Assembly (NCBI GenBank): GCA_000727475.1
Contig: KL647301.1
Location: 62,001-126,000, forward strand
Source of the DNA: Sarcocystis neurona
Taxonomy: Eukaryota > Apicomplexa > Conoidasida > Eucoccidiorida > Sarcocystidae
Direction: 5' to 3'
DNA: 64,000 nt
A program made the position numbers and the translations under genes. Each line of letters begins with the position of its first letter. Position 1 is the first letter of the stretch. The notes beneath the pieces are model-generated. The model saw only the letters and a list, made by a program, of their open reading frames with translations. It was not told the DNA's origin and searched no databases. Shown one piece after another: positions 33,963 to 46,513 of this stretch.

Positions 33963-34248
33963 AAAGTTACCGAGTGGTAACGTGACATCTGGTGTACACC
34001 TGTTTTCCAACGTAGAGCGTCCAACTGAGAGTCCGTTGATACTGCCGACACCTTACGCCGGTATAAAATCCGTGTTTAGTGAAGCGGCTTTCGTACGTGG
34101 CTCGCGTAAGGTTCAGGGATCCCAGACTGCCTGGACGATGATACTGCTCAGGTTTAGTACAGGTGAGGCCTTTACTTGTCGTCCATGTTGGCAGAACATT
34201 TTCTCTGCGAAAAAACATGCGTTCATTTCGACGGGGATTCACTCTTAC
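33963..34248. promoter_or_regulatory. Probable bidirectional promoter between two divergent genes
   Basis: Only 286 bp separate the minus ATG at 33962 and the plus ATG at 34249. If both starts are right, this interval must hold both promoters. No TATA box is evident. This is inferred from the gene layout only. Confidence 0.35.
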
Positions 34249-36380
34249 ATGAAGACGCGGCAACTCCTAAAGACTCCTAATGCCGGTGAAAATTGCTGCT
34301 CACGAGAGGACGTGTCAGCCTCGTTGCAGCAGACGGAACGCCATCGTTCGACATCGGCACTGCTGTGGACAAACGAAGAGCGAGCCTCACCACTGCGTCG
34401 TGCATTTCCTTCAAGGGGAGGCTCGCTTCACGTGTTGCTTTCTGCGGTTTCTAACAAAAACCGGCTTCACCAAGAAGATCGAGTCCTTTTGCGAGCTGTT
34501 ACTCTTTCTGCGTGGAGTTCTGCTCCCGACGAGAGCCGTCATATGGCTGTCGATACTATGGTGGGCAAACTGTATAACGATGGCCAAAGCGACAACGTTT
34601 TCGGTATGATGTCTTGCGTGCGGGTGGCACGAAATTTCCACAGCGGAGCAGCAGGAGGAAAGCGGATAACCGAAGAAGCATCTGGGGGAGAAAAACGTCT
34701 AGCCGCTAGAGCGGAAGGAGTGTACTCACGCAGGTATGAAAAGAAGTGTTCGGCCCATCTAGACTCCAATGGAGGAGGGTCTAGTTTAGAAATTAACTTT
34801 CTTCCGTCGGCTTATTCTGCTCGGGGGCCCACGTCGAAGACGTATTTCGTGGATTTTCCGAATTCAGCCAATGAAAACTCGGTGCTAGGCAGACCGGGGA
34901 AGGCCGGTGTGTTTCTGGTGAGAGCGCTGCCGCAGTCACTCACAGAAGCGGAGAAGTGGGAGCCGTCGGAATTGATTCTCAAACAAAGACAGCAGGTGGT
35001 GCAGTGGAAACATAGCAAAGTATGCGTCGTATGTAAGGTAGGGCTGCGTTAGAACCAGTCTGGTGGGCCAGGTAGGTACAGAATTACGGGGAACGTGATT
35101 TTTTGAAAAGTTCGCCGTGCCAGGATTCTGCACTAGTGACGCGTAGGGGCTGCACAACTTTCAAGATGGGAAACACTGACTGAGCCCTGGTAGAGGGAGG
35201 GGTGAAAAAACCCGGAGGATGGGTTGGTGTGCAACGGAAGTCTCCTTAGGAGCAATACAAGTATCAGTGTGTGGTCTGCTGTGCAAGCGCAATGGTGATC
35301 GCGTGGGCACAAGTGACACAAGTGGGCCGAATCGAAGGCGCACTAGCGGTGTATTGTGTGTATGTACAGCCAGCTGTGGTCGCATGAGCACACGTGGCGC
35401 AGAAGTGCGGATAGATTCGGACAGATTTACATCTGTGTATAGAACGCGGCCGGTGTACCCCTAGGAGGCACACGACAACGGCAGACGCATAAGCTAGCTG
35501 ACCTGTAAAACGGAAAATCCTGCTTAGAGGTTTTTCGCGCTGAGCCATTTAGGGTGGTGTAGAAAGGACGGCATCAGCCAGCCATTCTCAATCCATCACT
35601 TGAAAAGTCGTGCAGGTATTCCGCCCAATCTGGTGAACTACCCGAAGATAGGCAGTTGCGGGGAGCAGCCTTCGTGGCACACAGTACGCATTCAGTATTT
35701 GTTGTTTCTCCTTACCTGGCGTGAAAACAGTTCAGAAGCACTGCACTGGATCGTGTGTGTTTTGCTCGCCTTCATTTTTCAAGGACGCAGGCGTAGGCGT
35801 AGGTGAACACTATCGTGACCAAACACAACTTTCCGCCATCCTTTATTATGAGGTAGTGATGGTCAAAGGCTTCCTCCTGCGTTGTGGCGCATTACGCTCC
35901 TTTATCGCGTTTGCGGGCCATCCTTGTTTACGGGGAACGTTTTTGTCAAAGTAACGATGTGACTGTGCTCCAGTACCCCTCACTTCTCGTCAGCAGCCTC
36001 TGTGAACGGTTGTCGTTCCCCTGCTCGTTTTGCAGAAAGAAGTGCAAGCAGGCATGCTGGAGAAGGTCGAGTCGGCCTGCGAGAAAGCCTGGAGATTTAT
36101 TAGTGGCTACGCACGAAGTCATCGAATCTGCCCTCTCCTCACGTACGTGTCCCTTAAGGGTGGCTAATCTCAATCGGCTGTCTCAGTACGGTTGTGCTCC
36201 TACAATATTAACCGAGGAGTCTCATCCATTGTGCATCATCTTACACTCAAGTCCTTCTACACAAGACTACAGGTGAACAAACTCTTGATTAGGTGGCATG
36301 TAATCTTGAAGTCTGCGCTGACGTCTAGCCTGTCAAGTTCAAGTCGTACCGAACGGAAACAGGGTGCTCGAGTGCATTGA
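34249..36380 (+). CDS. Unidentified plus-strand gene, three exons
   Basis: Proposed exons 34249-35037, 36036-36142 and 36266-36380, total about 336 residues, with matching phases (0 and 2). Exon 1 starts MKTRQLLKTPNAGENC and ends WKHSKVCVVCK before a GTAGGG donor. Exon 2 follows a good TTTTGCAG acceptor and reads KEVQAGMLEKVESACEKAWR, then FISGYARSHRI. Exon 3 ends in a Ser/Arg/Lys-rich tail and a TGA. The CxxC after a Trp at the end of exon 1 briefly suggested the start of a FYVE-type zinc finger, but no matching second half was found. Most of exon 1 is polar and probably disordered. No function can be assigned. The start at 34249 is chosen because the open frame further upstream looks antisense to another gene. 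Confidence 0.5.
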
Positions 36381-37645
36381 GAAGCAAGTGCACAAAACGC
36401 AAATGAGAAGGCATGCAGGGGTCCTTAGAGTAGTAGCGGGCTGCCTTGGCTGACGTGGAGAGCTACCCCAGTTTGATCGATGGCCTTCAGCGTAGGTGAA
36501 CCACATTACATGCGCGGGATCGGTGCCGCGCGATCACGCACCGGACAAGTCTTACACCAAACTGACAGCCCCTATGAGCAGATTGCGGCAGCTGTACATG
36601 AAAGAGAATTCACCGATAGTGGACGGACCTCTCTGGTGTCCCGGTTTTCTTTTGGGTGCTGTACAGGAATATGCGGCTGCTGCAATATGCAGAGGCGCCG
36701 GTCAAAGACAGAGCCCGCTTCGACGGCCGGCTACGCAGAGACGACTCGGTACGGACCACAACTAAGTGATAGAGTTACAATATATATATATATATATAAG
36801 AGTTACAATATATATATATATATGTATTGTGACTCTGACTCGTTCTGGCTAGGAACTGCGCACCTCCGATGTATAAACGTGTCACCGATGTGCGCTCATC
36901 CGCCGACTTCGAGATGGGCCTCTCTCAAACGTCTTCGACAGTATAGCTACGGTGGTGGCTGACGGATTTTTCATGCATCCTGGGTGAAACTGACGCACAC
37001 GTGACTTTCCAGCCACTACTACGCCGTGACGCACGAGACTGACACTGACACTACACTTTGGTGAAGATCAGTATCACACTGCTCCTATACCACGAGATGC
37101 ATGAAACGCAGTTTTTGAAAAACGCCTATGTGACCATCGGGGTAGTCAACCCGAGTGAGCAATACTTGTCCTCCATTCTTCGATGTTCCAACGCGGATGG
37201 AACTGGCTAGAAAGTGTTAACTGTGACTTTTCCTTCGTGATGTAGAAAGAGTGCTAGTGCTAGAGTGCTGGTGCTGCCAGATGAGGCGCAAACTCTCCAT
37301 CGCCTTGCGCTGTGCGTGGAAACGGAGACGTTACGGGGGCTTCCACAGTGGGGTGCGTTGAAAGTTGTATAGCGTGCACATCAAGACCGCACGGTTCGTG
37401 CGTCTTCTTGACAACGTGAACTTTGGTCCGCTAGTCTTTTACGTAAAAAGACAGTGGCGTGAGTCAAACCTTACAATTCCGCCTCAGGAGGCGCACGCCC
37501 GTCCGCCACAGGAGCATACAAAGCACAAACGCGTCAAAAATGAAACGATAGCGCGGCGGGCGTCCGCACGTGGGTAGGCGGCGCTTGCAACAAATTCAGA
37601 CGTGCGTGTTCCAAAACTGCCCTAGTTAGCGTCTTCAGAGGCACG
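36381..37645. other. No confident gene; duplicated AT microsatellite
   Basis: At 36480-36770 two plus frames both look partly coding (one contains TDSPYEQIAAAVHEREF, the other APMSRLRQLYMKENSPIVDG), so an exon is possible but its frame is undecided. At 36773-36830 the unit GAGTTACAATATATATATA occurs twice in tandem. The right end is the 3' flank of COQ3. Confidence 0.4.
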
Positions 37646-40600
37646 CTACAATTTCTCAAACGCCATCATATACAGAAACCGGCAAAACGGCTCGTTGACG
37701 AATACACGCATGAAGGGAACGTACGTAAATCCCCTCTGCTCTACCAAACGCAAGCCATGCCGTTCGCCAATACGAGAAATTTCCTCTGGTCTTACGAATT
37801 TGTCCCACGCATGTGTGCCCTGCACTCCATCCGACAGCAGGACAGCCAAGACAGGCACCTTGCTGCTTCTCTATAGCGGCGCTCGGTTACAGGTGTTACT
37901 TCTCACTCTTCCACAGCTAATATGTACACGGTGTCCGGAACACTTCGGCAGCAACAGTATATACAGAGCTTATTTCTCCAGCATCAGAGTCAAACCACCG
38001 CAGTGAAACCCGCATTTGCTTGCATTGAAACAATTGTGATACGTCAAGACATGGCCCGCTTGGAAAGCCTGACTGCAAACGCATCACGACAGTGAGGTGT
38101 GTGAGGTCACGAGCCACATGTAAGGACACAGGATACGCGTGCACTTATAGAAGCAGGTGGATGAACAGTGTTAACCACCCCACGCACAACGAACGCCTAC
38201 TCCACAAGCAAGTGCAGCAATCTATAGCGGAACTTGCAAGCCGGAGAAGGCTCGTAAAACCGTTACCACTCCGGCTCAGTCTGCATTTAGCCAGAGCTAC
38301 CTGTTAAAGCCACATGCAGGACGGGCTTTGCGAGTAGTGGCACTGCAGTTTTCTACACGTGCTACCTAGCTACGGAGATTCACGACAATGCTTTACCAGT
38401 GGACACAAGTTACCTGGGGAACGATGCTGAAAACGGTTTCTGCGGCCACGATTGACATCAAGTAATTTTCCGGGGTGCGGTTGAGAGTCGTCACCATCAG
38501 CAGGCCTCCTGGTTTGAGACATTTCTCAGCTGCCATTGCCAGAAGTGTCTCGACGCCGTGCAGCCCGCCGCTTACATGTTCGAGCATTTCAGAAAATACT
38601 ACAACGTCGAACGAAAACTCTCGAAAGAATGGATCTAGGTCAACTGCAACCTGAAGATTGCGTAGTCCAGGTGGAAAGCTGAACGGCATTCAAAGCAGTG
38701 GAATTGAGTCAATCCGTCACGTAACCGAGCAAACCAGTAGACACCCGTAGGCGTGGGAGGCATCAGATACGTCAGGGGTACGCAGCGCTGGGTCAAAATG
38801 AGGACACAGGCAGTGCGACTTGCGCTTTTACGTGGTATGCAACTGAGAGGAAAAATGGGCGCTAATGAACTAGCGCGTCTCCGAATCAACCGTACTTCTC
38901 TATAAGTAACAGAAAACATAAGAGAAGCGCTCCTGCGTGCGGCACCCGCACACGCTGGGAAAGCAACACACACAATATTTATATGATAATAAATTATTGC
39001 GTGCTAATCAGCTGCCTTTGTTACGGGGGCACCTCGTCACTCATGGGGCTACATTGTGGCGCGGATTGCATCAGCCCTTGAAGCCTGCGAAACTGCTGTC
39101 ACAGTCCTATAGCGACAAACGCCGTGCGAACTCTCAAGCCTATCTTTCTGCCAGTGGTGCGCCTGATGTAAATCACTCATGGCGTCGAGAGCCACGGGAG
39201 AAAACATTGACACTCGAGCACGGATAGCACTCTACATCAGCACCGCACAGCTAGCGTACTTGACCTGCAGGTGAAAACGGTTTGCAGTGCGCGGGCGGGC
39301 AGTCATTTTTGCACGTAAGGACACGCCCGCAAAACTGTGAATGTGCGAAGAGTTGCCGGTTGAACCACCAGGGGCAATCGTCCTTCACTATGCAGGATCA
39401 TACTTTCTTTGAGACTTCGAGTCTTCTGGACACGTATTCTTGCCTGTTCAGTAGTTGGTCTCCATGCGCAACACAGCTTTCTAAAGATGCGTTGACATAT
39501 CTCTGTCGATCCCTGATTAGCGGCGCATAGGGTCCTGCGTGCAAAAACAGAGGAACGCGAAGTCAGCAAGGTGATGACGGCTCTGCCGTGTTAGCTCTTT
39601 CTTCTCCAGTAAATTCGACTGAAACTCTTCGCTTAGTACTACCTAAGCAAGATCGACAGTGAGGCGAACTCGGCCGTCACGCACAGATTTCCGCGGGTGT
39701 TGCTGCATATGCTACCGTAGGGTGAGACTGTCATTCGCTGTCGCTATTTTGGCTTATGTCTGCTGCAGGCTCACTGCTTAACCCTCTTATTTATCATTCT
39801 TTTCTCTTTTTTGCCCTTATCTGAAGGATATCTGTACCACGTAGTCTCCGGTGTTCTGCTACGTTGATGGCTTCGCACGCTGCGTCGACTCCCACAACAA
39901 TGGAAGATCCCTCCCTAGCAAGCGCTTCACTCAGAATGCCTCCGCCGCACCCAACGTCGAGAACGGTGAATCCATCGAGACGGCCACGGGGTTGCTGTCG
40001 CACTGAGTCCTTCCCTACAGCGATAGGAGTCCGTCCGCCTACAAATGCGGGACCAGCAACACTCTGCTTCGTGTTCTGTGGTTGGGCAGGTGCATGCTGC
40101 ATTCTCTGTGCCGTAGAAGAGGGACTGGTATCCCTCCCCCTGAGCAGGGGAGGGTCTGATACAGAGTAAGCAGTGTCCAGAGCCTCTCTGTGGAGGCGTT
40201 GTCGTAGTACGTGCTGATAATGGGGGAGCGTTTGTAGATTGTCGATCAAGAATTCCACCCTGTACGGAGTGTAGTCGTGAAGTGCCGCGAAAGGACCATC
40301 AACGTCCCACCAGTCGGCGCTGTGCTTATCAAAAAAAGTCGTCTCGTCGTTGTCGACAGTCTGAAAATGAACCAGAAATCGTTCAGATTTTTCCCGGGCT
40401 GCCTCTGGCCTAGCTGCGCGCGTGGTGTTACACCCGCTGCGCCTGTATTGTCCCGCAGAACTTGTTGAAAAGCAGCTGCTGAGAGTCACAACGGGGCTGG
40501 ACGATTTGTGGAAATATAATTCCTCGACTCTATGAGCCCTGCTGAATGTCCACGGCATGAATGCGTTGCACATTTTACTGTTGTTTTGGATCCTAGAATC

Positions 40601-40744
40601 CTTCCGCGTCACGAACGTCTGGGTTGCACGAACGGTGTAAGTTACTGCAGCAACGGCTACGGTACTTCTAACAAATACAACATGGTGTAGCTGCCCAGCG
40701 GTAGAACGCACCTGGGCATTCCTAAAGATTAAGGGCGAAAGCAT
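37646..40744 (-). CDS. COQ3: COQ3/UbiG ubiquinone biosynthesis O-methyltransferase, complete in four exons
   Basis: Exons 40744-39838, 39534-39404, 38650-38414 and 37819-37646 (stop) join in frame to about 482 residues. Family role: SAM-dependent methylation of the two O-positions of the ubiquinone ring precursor, in mitochondria. Motifs in order: FFDKHSADWWDVDGPFAALH (about residue 138); SAM motif I VLDVGCGGGILSEALA (about 261) and GVDAA; VVVFSEMLEHV; CLKPGGLLMVTTLNRT; IVAAETVFSIVPQ joined to GTHAWDKFVRPEEI; GFTYVPF near the end. About 120 residues precede the conserved core and are basic and Ser-rich, consistent with a mitochondrial targeting peptide. About 70 residues (roughly 185-254), polar and absent from bacterial UbiG, separate the first conserved block from motif I. 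The ATG at 40744 is the first in frame. The second exon is the least family-like part, but its splice phases fit. Confidence 0.92.
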
Positions 40745-43700
40745 CGCGAGGACACACGGGTGACTAAAAGGTCGACTACTCTCTGTGACGCTGCTGCTAA
40801 ACTCGCTTTGCTGCCCGCCTCGCTGCCCTATTTGATAGGTTCCCTTGGCACTGCGCAGCGAACACTGCCACGGTGCTTCTGCGCCTCGAAGCTGCCGCTG
40901 CTGCGCTGGTACCGGCGGTGCGCCCCTGTCTGTTGGAGCAGGTGTTCATGCAAATATCACCCATCACTAGAGCGTAGCAGTATCTTAGAGTGGGTCTGAT
41001 CGATTTTGAGGCAGCGTCAAGGACTGTGCCTGCAACACGTATAATTGTATACGACGGAGAACAATGCCCCGCGTCCCGAGCGTTCCTCGAACTTGACATG
41101 AGAGTTTCTCGAACTTACCTAACATACGCTCACGACCTCAACTACGACTTAACAAATACATATAACGTATACAACTTCGGGAGCACCTGGTAAGAGCTAC
41201 GACAAATGCGAGCGTGTAGACCGTGATAGGCAAGATTTTCACGCAACGTATGGTTGTCACGTACGACTGCCTGCCCATCACGATTAGCTGCAGAGGCCAG
41301 GTGAGCTATACACCGATGAGGGCGCCGAAGAAGCCTCACGAGATCCTTTTCTACGAAAAGTACACTATATTAATTAAGAAAAAACGCATCAATAGGGTAT
41401 AAACTTCGGCTGCACGGTTGGACTGCCGACGGGGGAAGGTGGAGAAAACGACAACTCACCACAGTGTCCTGACTCTGTGGAAGACGGGAGATGATATGCA
41501 GCGGTGGTCCTTTGATGTTCTGCTCACATATATACATATATATATATATATGGATTGTGTTGCTGGTGCTGTCGTCCTTCATAGGGTCACCTCAGCGGAT
41601 GGTGTCGGAGAGTGAACCGTGCACGACCGTAGTACAGAAGGATGTCCCCAACATCCAAGGCGACACTCAGTCATCGTGATCATGTCGGGCGTGCCCAGTT
41701 TTCTCAACATACCTAAATATACGGTGCGTATACACACGCAGATACTACAATAAACGGCCGCACGTTCGCGGCACGGGGTGAAGCAGCTTGTCGTGCGTAG
41801 ACGGCAGATGCCCCCCGCCAGTCTCTGTCCTCTGATCGAAAGCCAGCTTGAAAAACGCAGCGCCGCGTGTACTGTCCGTCCTCCACTACAGCTTGGAGGC
41901 ACTCAATCCGTAGCCCCCTTTCCGCGTCTCCTCTCTCCGACAAACGCTGGTATTCCTGATTCTTCGCGTCAACGTGTCCATCCGCGTCCCTTCTTCTCCC
42001 CTCCAGACAGGATTATGCATGTCAGTCCGCTATACTCAAAGGTGAGCAACTCAAATAATGCGGCACCAGTTCCTGCCCGTCGTTTTTAAGGCGTGGACCT
42101 TGACGTTTACATTCCCGATACGGTAAGCCTAGCCTTATTAACTTGCATCCTGCGGTAGCTGCGTAATTGTCAGTTGCGATATGTTCCGGGCGGACAAACG
42201 TAACAATGTCGCAACAGTCAACGGATTTTCTCGAGGTAAAACACTCGCTGTCTTCGTATACTGTGATGCGTTATTTGGCAGTTCGTCGGATGAATGGTGT
42301 TGCGGTACCTGCTGGCCGTACGTACAACAGTGATATTCGCCACTGCAGGTCCGCTGGCGTTTAGTGCAGTCCTTACAGCCTAATATTTGCAGCACACATA
42401 CGTATGCGTTTGTAGATCCGGAGGACGAAGAAACAAGAGGGGTAATCATTCGGTGCATACAATGCGTTGTTCTGCATGCACGTGCACTCGCGGTTGCGTT
42501 CGCCACGGTAGCCTCAGCTCTCGCAGGCTGAGCAAGAAGAGCCGACCTGGTAAGTAAACCAGGCAGTGAGGAAGCTCTACCACGTTTCGTTGGGCGGTGT
42601 GGGGTAGATATTTCACAATTGTGTGAGCATTTTCGTATTGCTACCTACAAATGTGTGTCAGGAGGCTTTCTAACGATGCAGGTTATCGTGGAACTCCATT
42701 TGTACTCAAAGTAGCATCGAGAAAAAAAAACGTTGACGACTTCATAGTTGCATAGAGACCAAATGGCCGCTTGTAGTAGAGACTGCTATTTCACTCCGTA
42801 AGCAGCTACTGCGAGCACAGAGTCCGCCGTGACGCAGCTGCAGTTTACTTGCACGCGTTCAGCGCACACGGGTTGCAAATGTGACGGCTGTCGCATCTCA
42901 GAGGCGATATATTACGGTACACAAAACGAACAACGTGCACGACGTAGGACCTGGGGACGAACGGTCACTGAAGGCCGCTGGCCTTAGAGGGGTGTTGGTG
43001 TGTAAAGAATGATAACACTGAGAAGAAAGAAAAATGGGGCAACATGAACAGAGACGAAAGGGGAGACGGAAGGTAGAGAAAGAGAAAGAGGGATAGGTGA
43101 AATTGTGTTATCTATTACGCAGATAGCCCGAACCCTCGCGTCAAACGATGCTGCACGGATGCGTCACAACAATGCGAAGACGGGCCGTCACTCGGGATGT
43201 CGAAAGGCAGTGCATGCTTCCTCTATGTGTGCGCACACGCAGCTCACGAGAAATCTGGACCGATGTAAAAATATGCCTGTTTGCGAATGTTACTCAAGGA
43301 TAAATAACATTCACCTGACAACAATTCCTGATCCTCAACTACCATTTGAAAGTCGCGGTTAGAAATGTTACACGCAATGACCGCGTAGTCGCGTCGACAG
43401 GCTCACGAATAGTCATCCGTGAGAGCACAGACACTTGCATATCTCCATCGCATAAAGTTACCAACTTCGAGAGGTTTTTCAGAGAGTGACAGTTTGTTTG
43501 TTGTATAATACCGCGTGTAGACCGTATGTGTTCATAAGTCGGTACGTGCGTTCATACGGGGGAAACAAAATGGGATGCACGTAGAAATCAATCTTCATTT
43601 CAAAATTACACGACACAGCGCCTGGTATAACACCGACGCAAATGCGTAACTTTGACACATCTTTCTGTTTAGATGATAAGCAGTGCACAAGGATCGACGT

Positions 43701-44234
43701 GACCCTCGAAGAGAAGCACAGAAGTACACGTTTGAAACCGAACGTTCGGTGGATATGCAAAAACGGCTACCGGCTAACAATGGTGACCGGCGTGATGGCT
43801 GCAACGTGGATCCGGCGAGCGCAGCGTATACCTCAGACGGAAGCTCTGCGTAGTGAAGCCTCATGTATAGACGTGAGCAGAAAGCAAGGCCGCAGGGATA
43901 ATTTTTTACGTCGGTGGTGCCGCTTTTGCACATAGACCGCCGCCGTTTCCCCCTAACGGCAGGGCGTGATGGGATATTATTTTTTCGTTTGCATGTGAGC
44001 ACTTTCCAAACGTCGGACAAGCGGTCGCGCTCAGGTGGTAAATGCGACTGCATCAAATTGAGCTGAGCTTTCCTCATAATGCGAAAGCCGTCTGTCCTCG
44101 AAGACATGCCGAGCCGAAGTGCAGGACGATGTTGCTCGCCTTCTGCTGCCGGTACATCATGAATCACAGTATAGACCACCACACCACCTCTGAACTGTGT
44201 TCTCTTATTGTGTGCACGTCATCCTGCATACTAG
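40745..44234. other. No confident gene; one possible plus-strand exon near 42152-42231
   Basis: A plus frame here reads CDMFRADKRNNVATVNGFSR and then meets a GTAAAA donor; unspliced it runs to a stop at about 42323. Its composition is coding-like, but no partner exon is clear. An AT tract lies at about 41527-41552. A purine-rich stretch (GAAAGAGAAAGAGGGATAGG type) lies at 43020-43095. A 195-codon minus frame (43595-44182) has no motif and no splice support. Confidence 0.35.
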
Positions 44235-44946
44235 GTGCTGTAATTCGGTGACCTACGACCGCATACCAAAGTGGGCCGACCAGCTTCCCTTTATCGTGTC
44301 AAGGAAGCACAAGTTTCCTGGAGAAGGCGTACGAGGTGTACGAATACGCACACGAATAATCGAAGGTATGACCCGCGACCGACACGATGTTTCTGACGCG
44401 ACACGTTCCAGGAGCTCTCCTTCGCACAGGAATAAGCGTCTTCCCCGGCGCCGCTATATTATTCATGCGTAGGCGATTCGCTCGTCGGTGACAGCCTCCT
44501 GTCCAAACTTCTGTCGGTACTCCTGTGCAACGAGTTTGGACGGGACTGCTCGCGTCTTCATCCTCCTGCGCCGCACACGTCACACTACGTAACACCCTGC
44601 GAACAGATGGTAACAAGTCGTCTCTGAACAATTTCCTTAAGTCTGTTTATTCCCTGCTTAGAAAGTCTCATAGCAAGCGCATTTGTGGAAGGCACAAAAG
44701 TCTATCTGAACGAGAGCCTTGATGCCTTCGCGCCACGATCACGGAGCAGCATTTTAGAACATTGCCGTCATGTAGATTGTGACGCGCCCATACGAAGAGC
44801 CCCCACGCATCCATATTGACGTGACCCCAGCGCATCTTGTGTGCGGAACTCAGTACACAGGGCTTACTGTTCAGCTTAACATCCCACGTGACTTTGCATT
44901 TGCACGCACTAAGCACGACCCACACCGCCTTATGCACCAAGGATAG
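44235..44946 (+). CDS. Unidentified plus-strand gene, candidate exons 44235-44328, 44473-44609, 44776-44946
   Basis: Three segments show coding character with splice sites. The first reads CCNSVTYDRIPKWADQLPFI before a GTACGA donor. The second reads DSLLSKLLSVLLCNEFGRDC then SRLHPPAPHTSHYVTPCEQM before GTAACA. The third reads IVTRPYEEPPRIHIDVTPAH then LVCGTQYTGLTVQLNIPRDF to a stop at 44944-44946. The second and third join in phase 0; the first does not join the second in phase, so a boundary is wrong or an exon is missing. The antisense frame over 44668-44940 is also open but less protein-like. No family recognised. Confidence 0.4.
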
Positions 44947-46513
44947 AACGCAAAGCTATTTTGGTAATTTAAACAGCGTGCACCGCGACGAAAAAGTGGC
45001 TGCAGAAGCGTACACTATTCTGCCTGCAGCACATCAGCCTGAATTCCATGGGGCTGTCTGCGTGTCTCCGGAGTTTTGCGTGTATGCCACATACCTTATC
45101 CCTTTCTCCCCTACGAGCTGTTCTTGCACCTTTTAAAGAGAATTCGGCGTTTGTTGACGACATAGTAGTCTTTTCTTGACTGTCCCACAACGGAGTGCGG
45201 AGCATTTATGAAATGATATGACGAGACGTTAACCAGATTTCAAATGGGGAAGCGCATTTTACGTGTATACACATATATACACAGGGGCTAATATGCCAAC
45301 TCTTAAAAAGGAGTAGTGCACTTATCACACGTCTAAAAATGTATTACGGTACCTTCCCACAGCACGTCACGAGGTCTGTATTAGCATATAGAGCGCGTGA
45401 TGTGAGGTGACAATAGGCTAACGAAAAGCTTATCCACAGCAGGCAGCGTGCCTAGTACGGGCAGAGAGACCAGCTGTGGATTGCTTTTGTACAAAAACTT
45501 CTTGACGACGTAAGGTGTTTTTGCTGAGCGCTCCTAGCATCACACTGCGAGATGCTCAGACAAAGTATCTGTTGCGTGTAGAGTAGTGCAAGACCCCTTT
45601 AAAAAATTTCTACACATGCACATTTCCAGTATCAAAGATTGAGCGACGGTTAACGTATTGGCCGAGGCATAGCTTTTTCACAGGTACTACGATTACATGT
45701 ACACTTGAGGATTAGACTGCATTGCACGGAAAGAAGCCTGGCTCAGTCGACACAGGAGAGAGCACTTGCACCGCCGACGCACTCGCAGCGCCCTCCGGAA
45801 CACTATGTCGCTTAGATCATCGGCAGTGTCAGTAGGTGCTTTGCTAGCTCCGCATTCTTTGAGCAAGAGTTTAGAGTTCAAAAGTGTTTTGCTTCGTCAT
45901 TCTTCACAAACACAGTGAGTCTCTGGTTTTGCCTTGCCTGTACTTGCAGCCGTCAGAGACTCCAGAATTCGAATTTCTAGTTTTCGTGACACCCACTGAA
46001 AACGAGTAGCCGCGGGAGTAGCTTACATAGGGTGAGTATAATACAAAACGATTTCCAGTTTGTATTTGGTAGCCGCGGCATGCCCTACACCTGGCATGTG
46101 AGTACCTATCGCTGGCCGGAAGAAGACGTAATTTGTTTGTTCGAGCTTCACCAGTATGCCGGTATCGCCCTCTCCAAGGCCTACAGAGCATAAGGTGTAA
46201 TTGCGTACGTACATGGATTTGAATGCCTGCTACAGAGACCTACTTACACATTTGACTCGTTAGCAGTTGTTCTGACTGTGATGAACATGCGTACGGAACG
46301 TCGATGGAAATCTCTACTGGATGTTGACATTTGTTTACATCGCCTCTTAATACCGTATTTGATGTTTTGACTTCCACTCGCGCGCTGGGCAGATACCAGC
46401 GTTGGGGTTTATGTTTCGTACCTCCGGTTTTTTTCCTTCGAAGGCGAAACGGTATACAAATATATGATCCGCTTACCTATGCATACATTTCTCTACGGAT
46501 TTCTGCTGGACTT
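44947..46513. other. No confident gene
   Basis: Frames at 44990-45190 are open in two plus registers and one minus register and cannot be separated. The rest holds only short frames and a short TATACACATATATACAC stretch near 45265. The 5' flank of the MATH-BTB gene occupies the right end. Confidence 0.4.

Noticed and set aside
33772..34248. First third of the 426-codon plus frame as coding sequence
   Set aside because: Its composition is antisense-like (Ser/Arg/Leu/Thr), and the minus strand there carries a charged, helix-like frame with an ATG and a GTAAGT donor.
35000..35040. Start of a FYVE zinc finger (W..CVVCK)
   Set aside because: No exon with the remaining Cys/His pattern was found downstream. 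The next in-phase exon is a Glu/Lys-rich helix instead.
43595..44182. 195-codon minus frame as a gene
   Set aside because: No ATG-based start with splice support, no motif and mixed composition. Probably a chance open frame.
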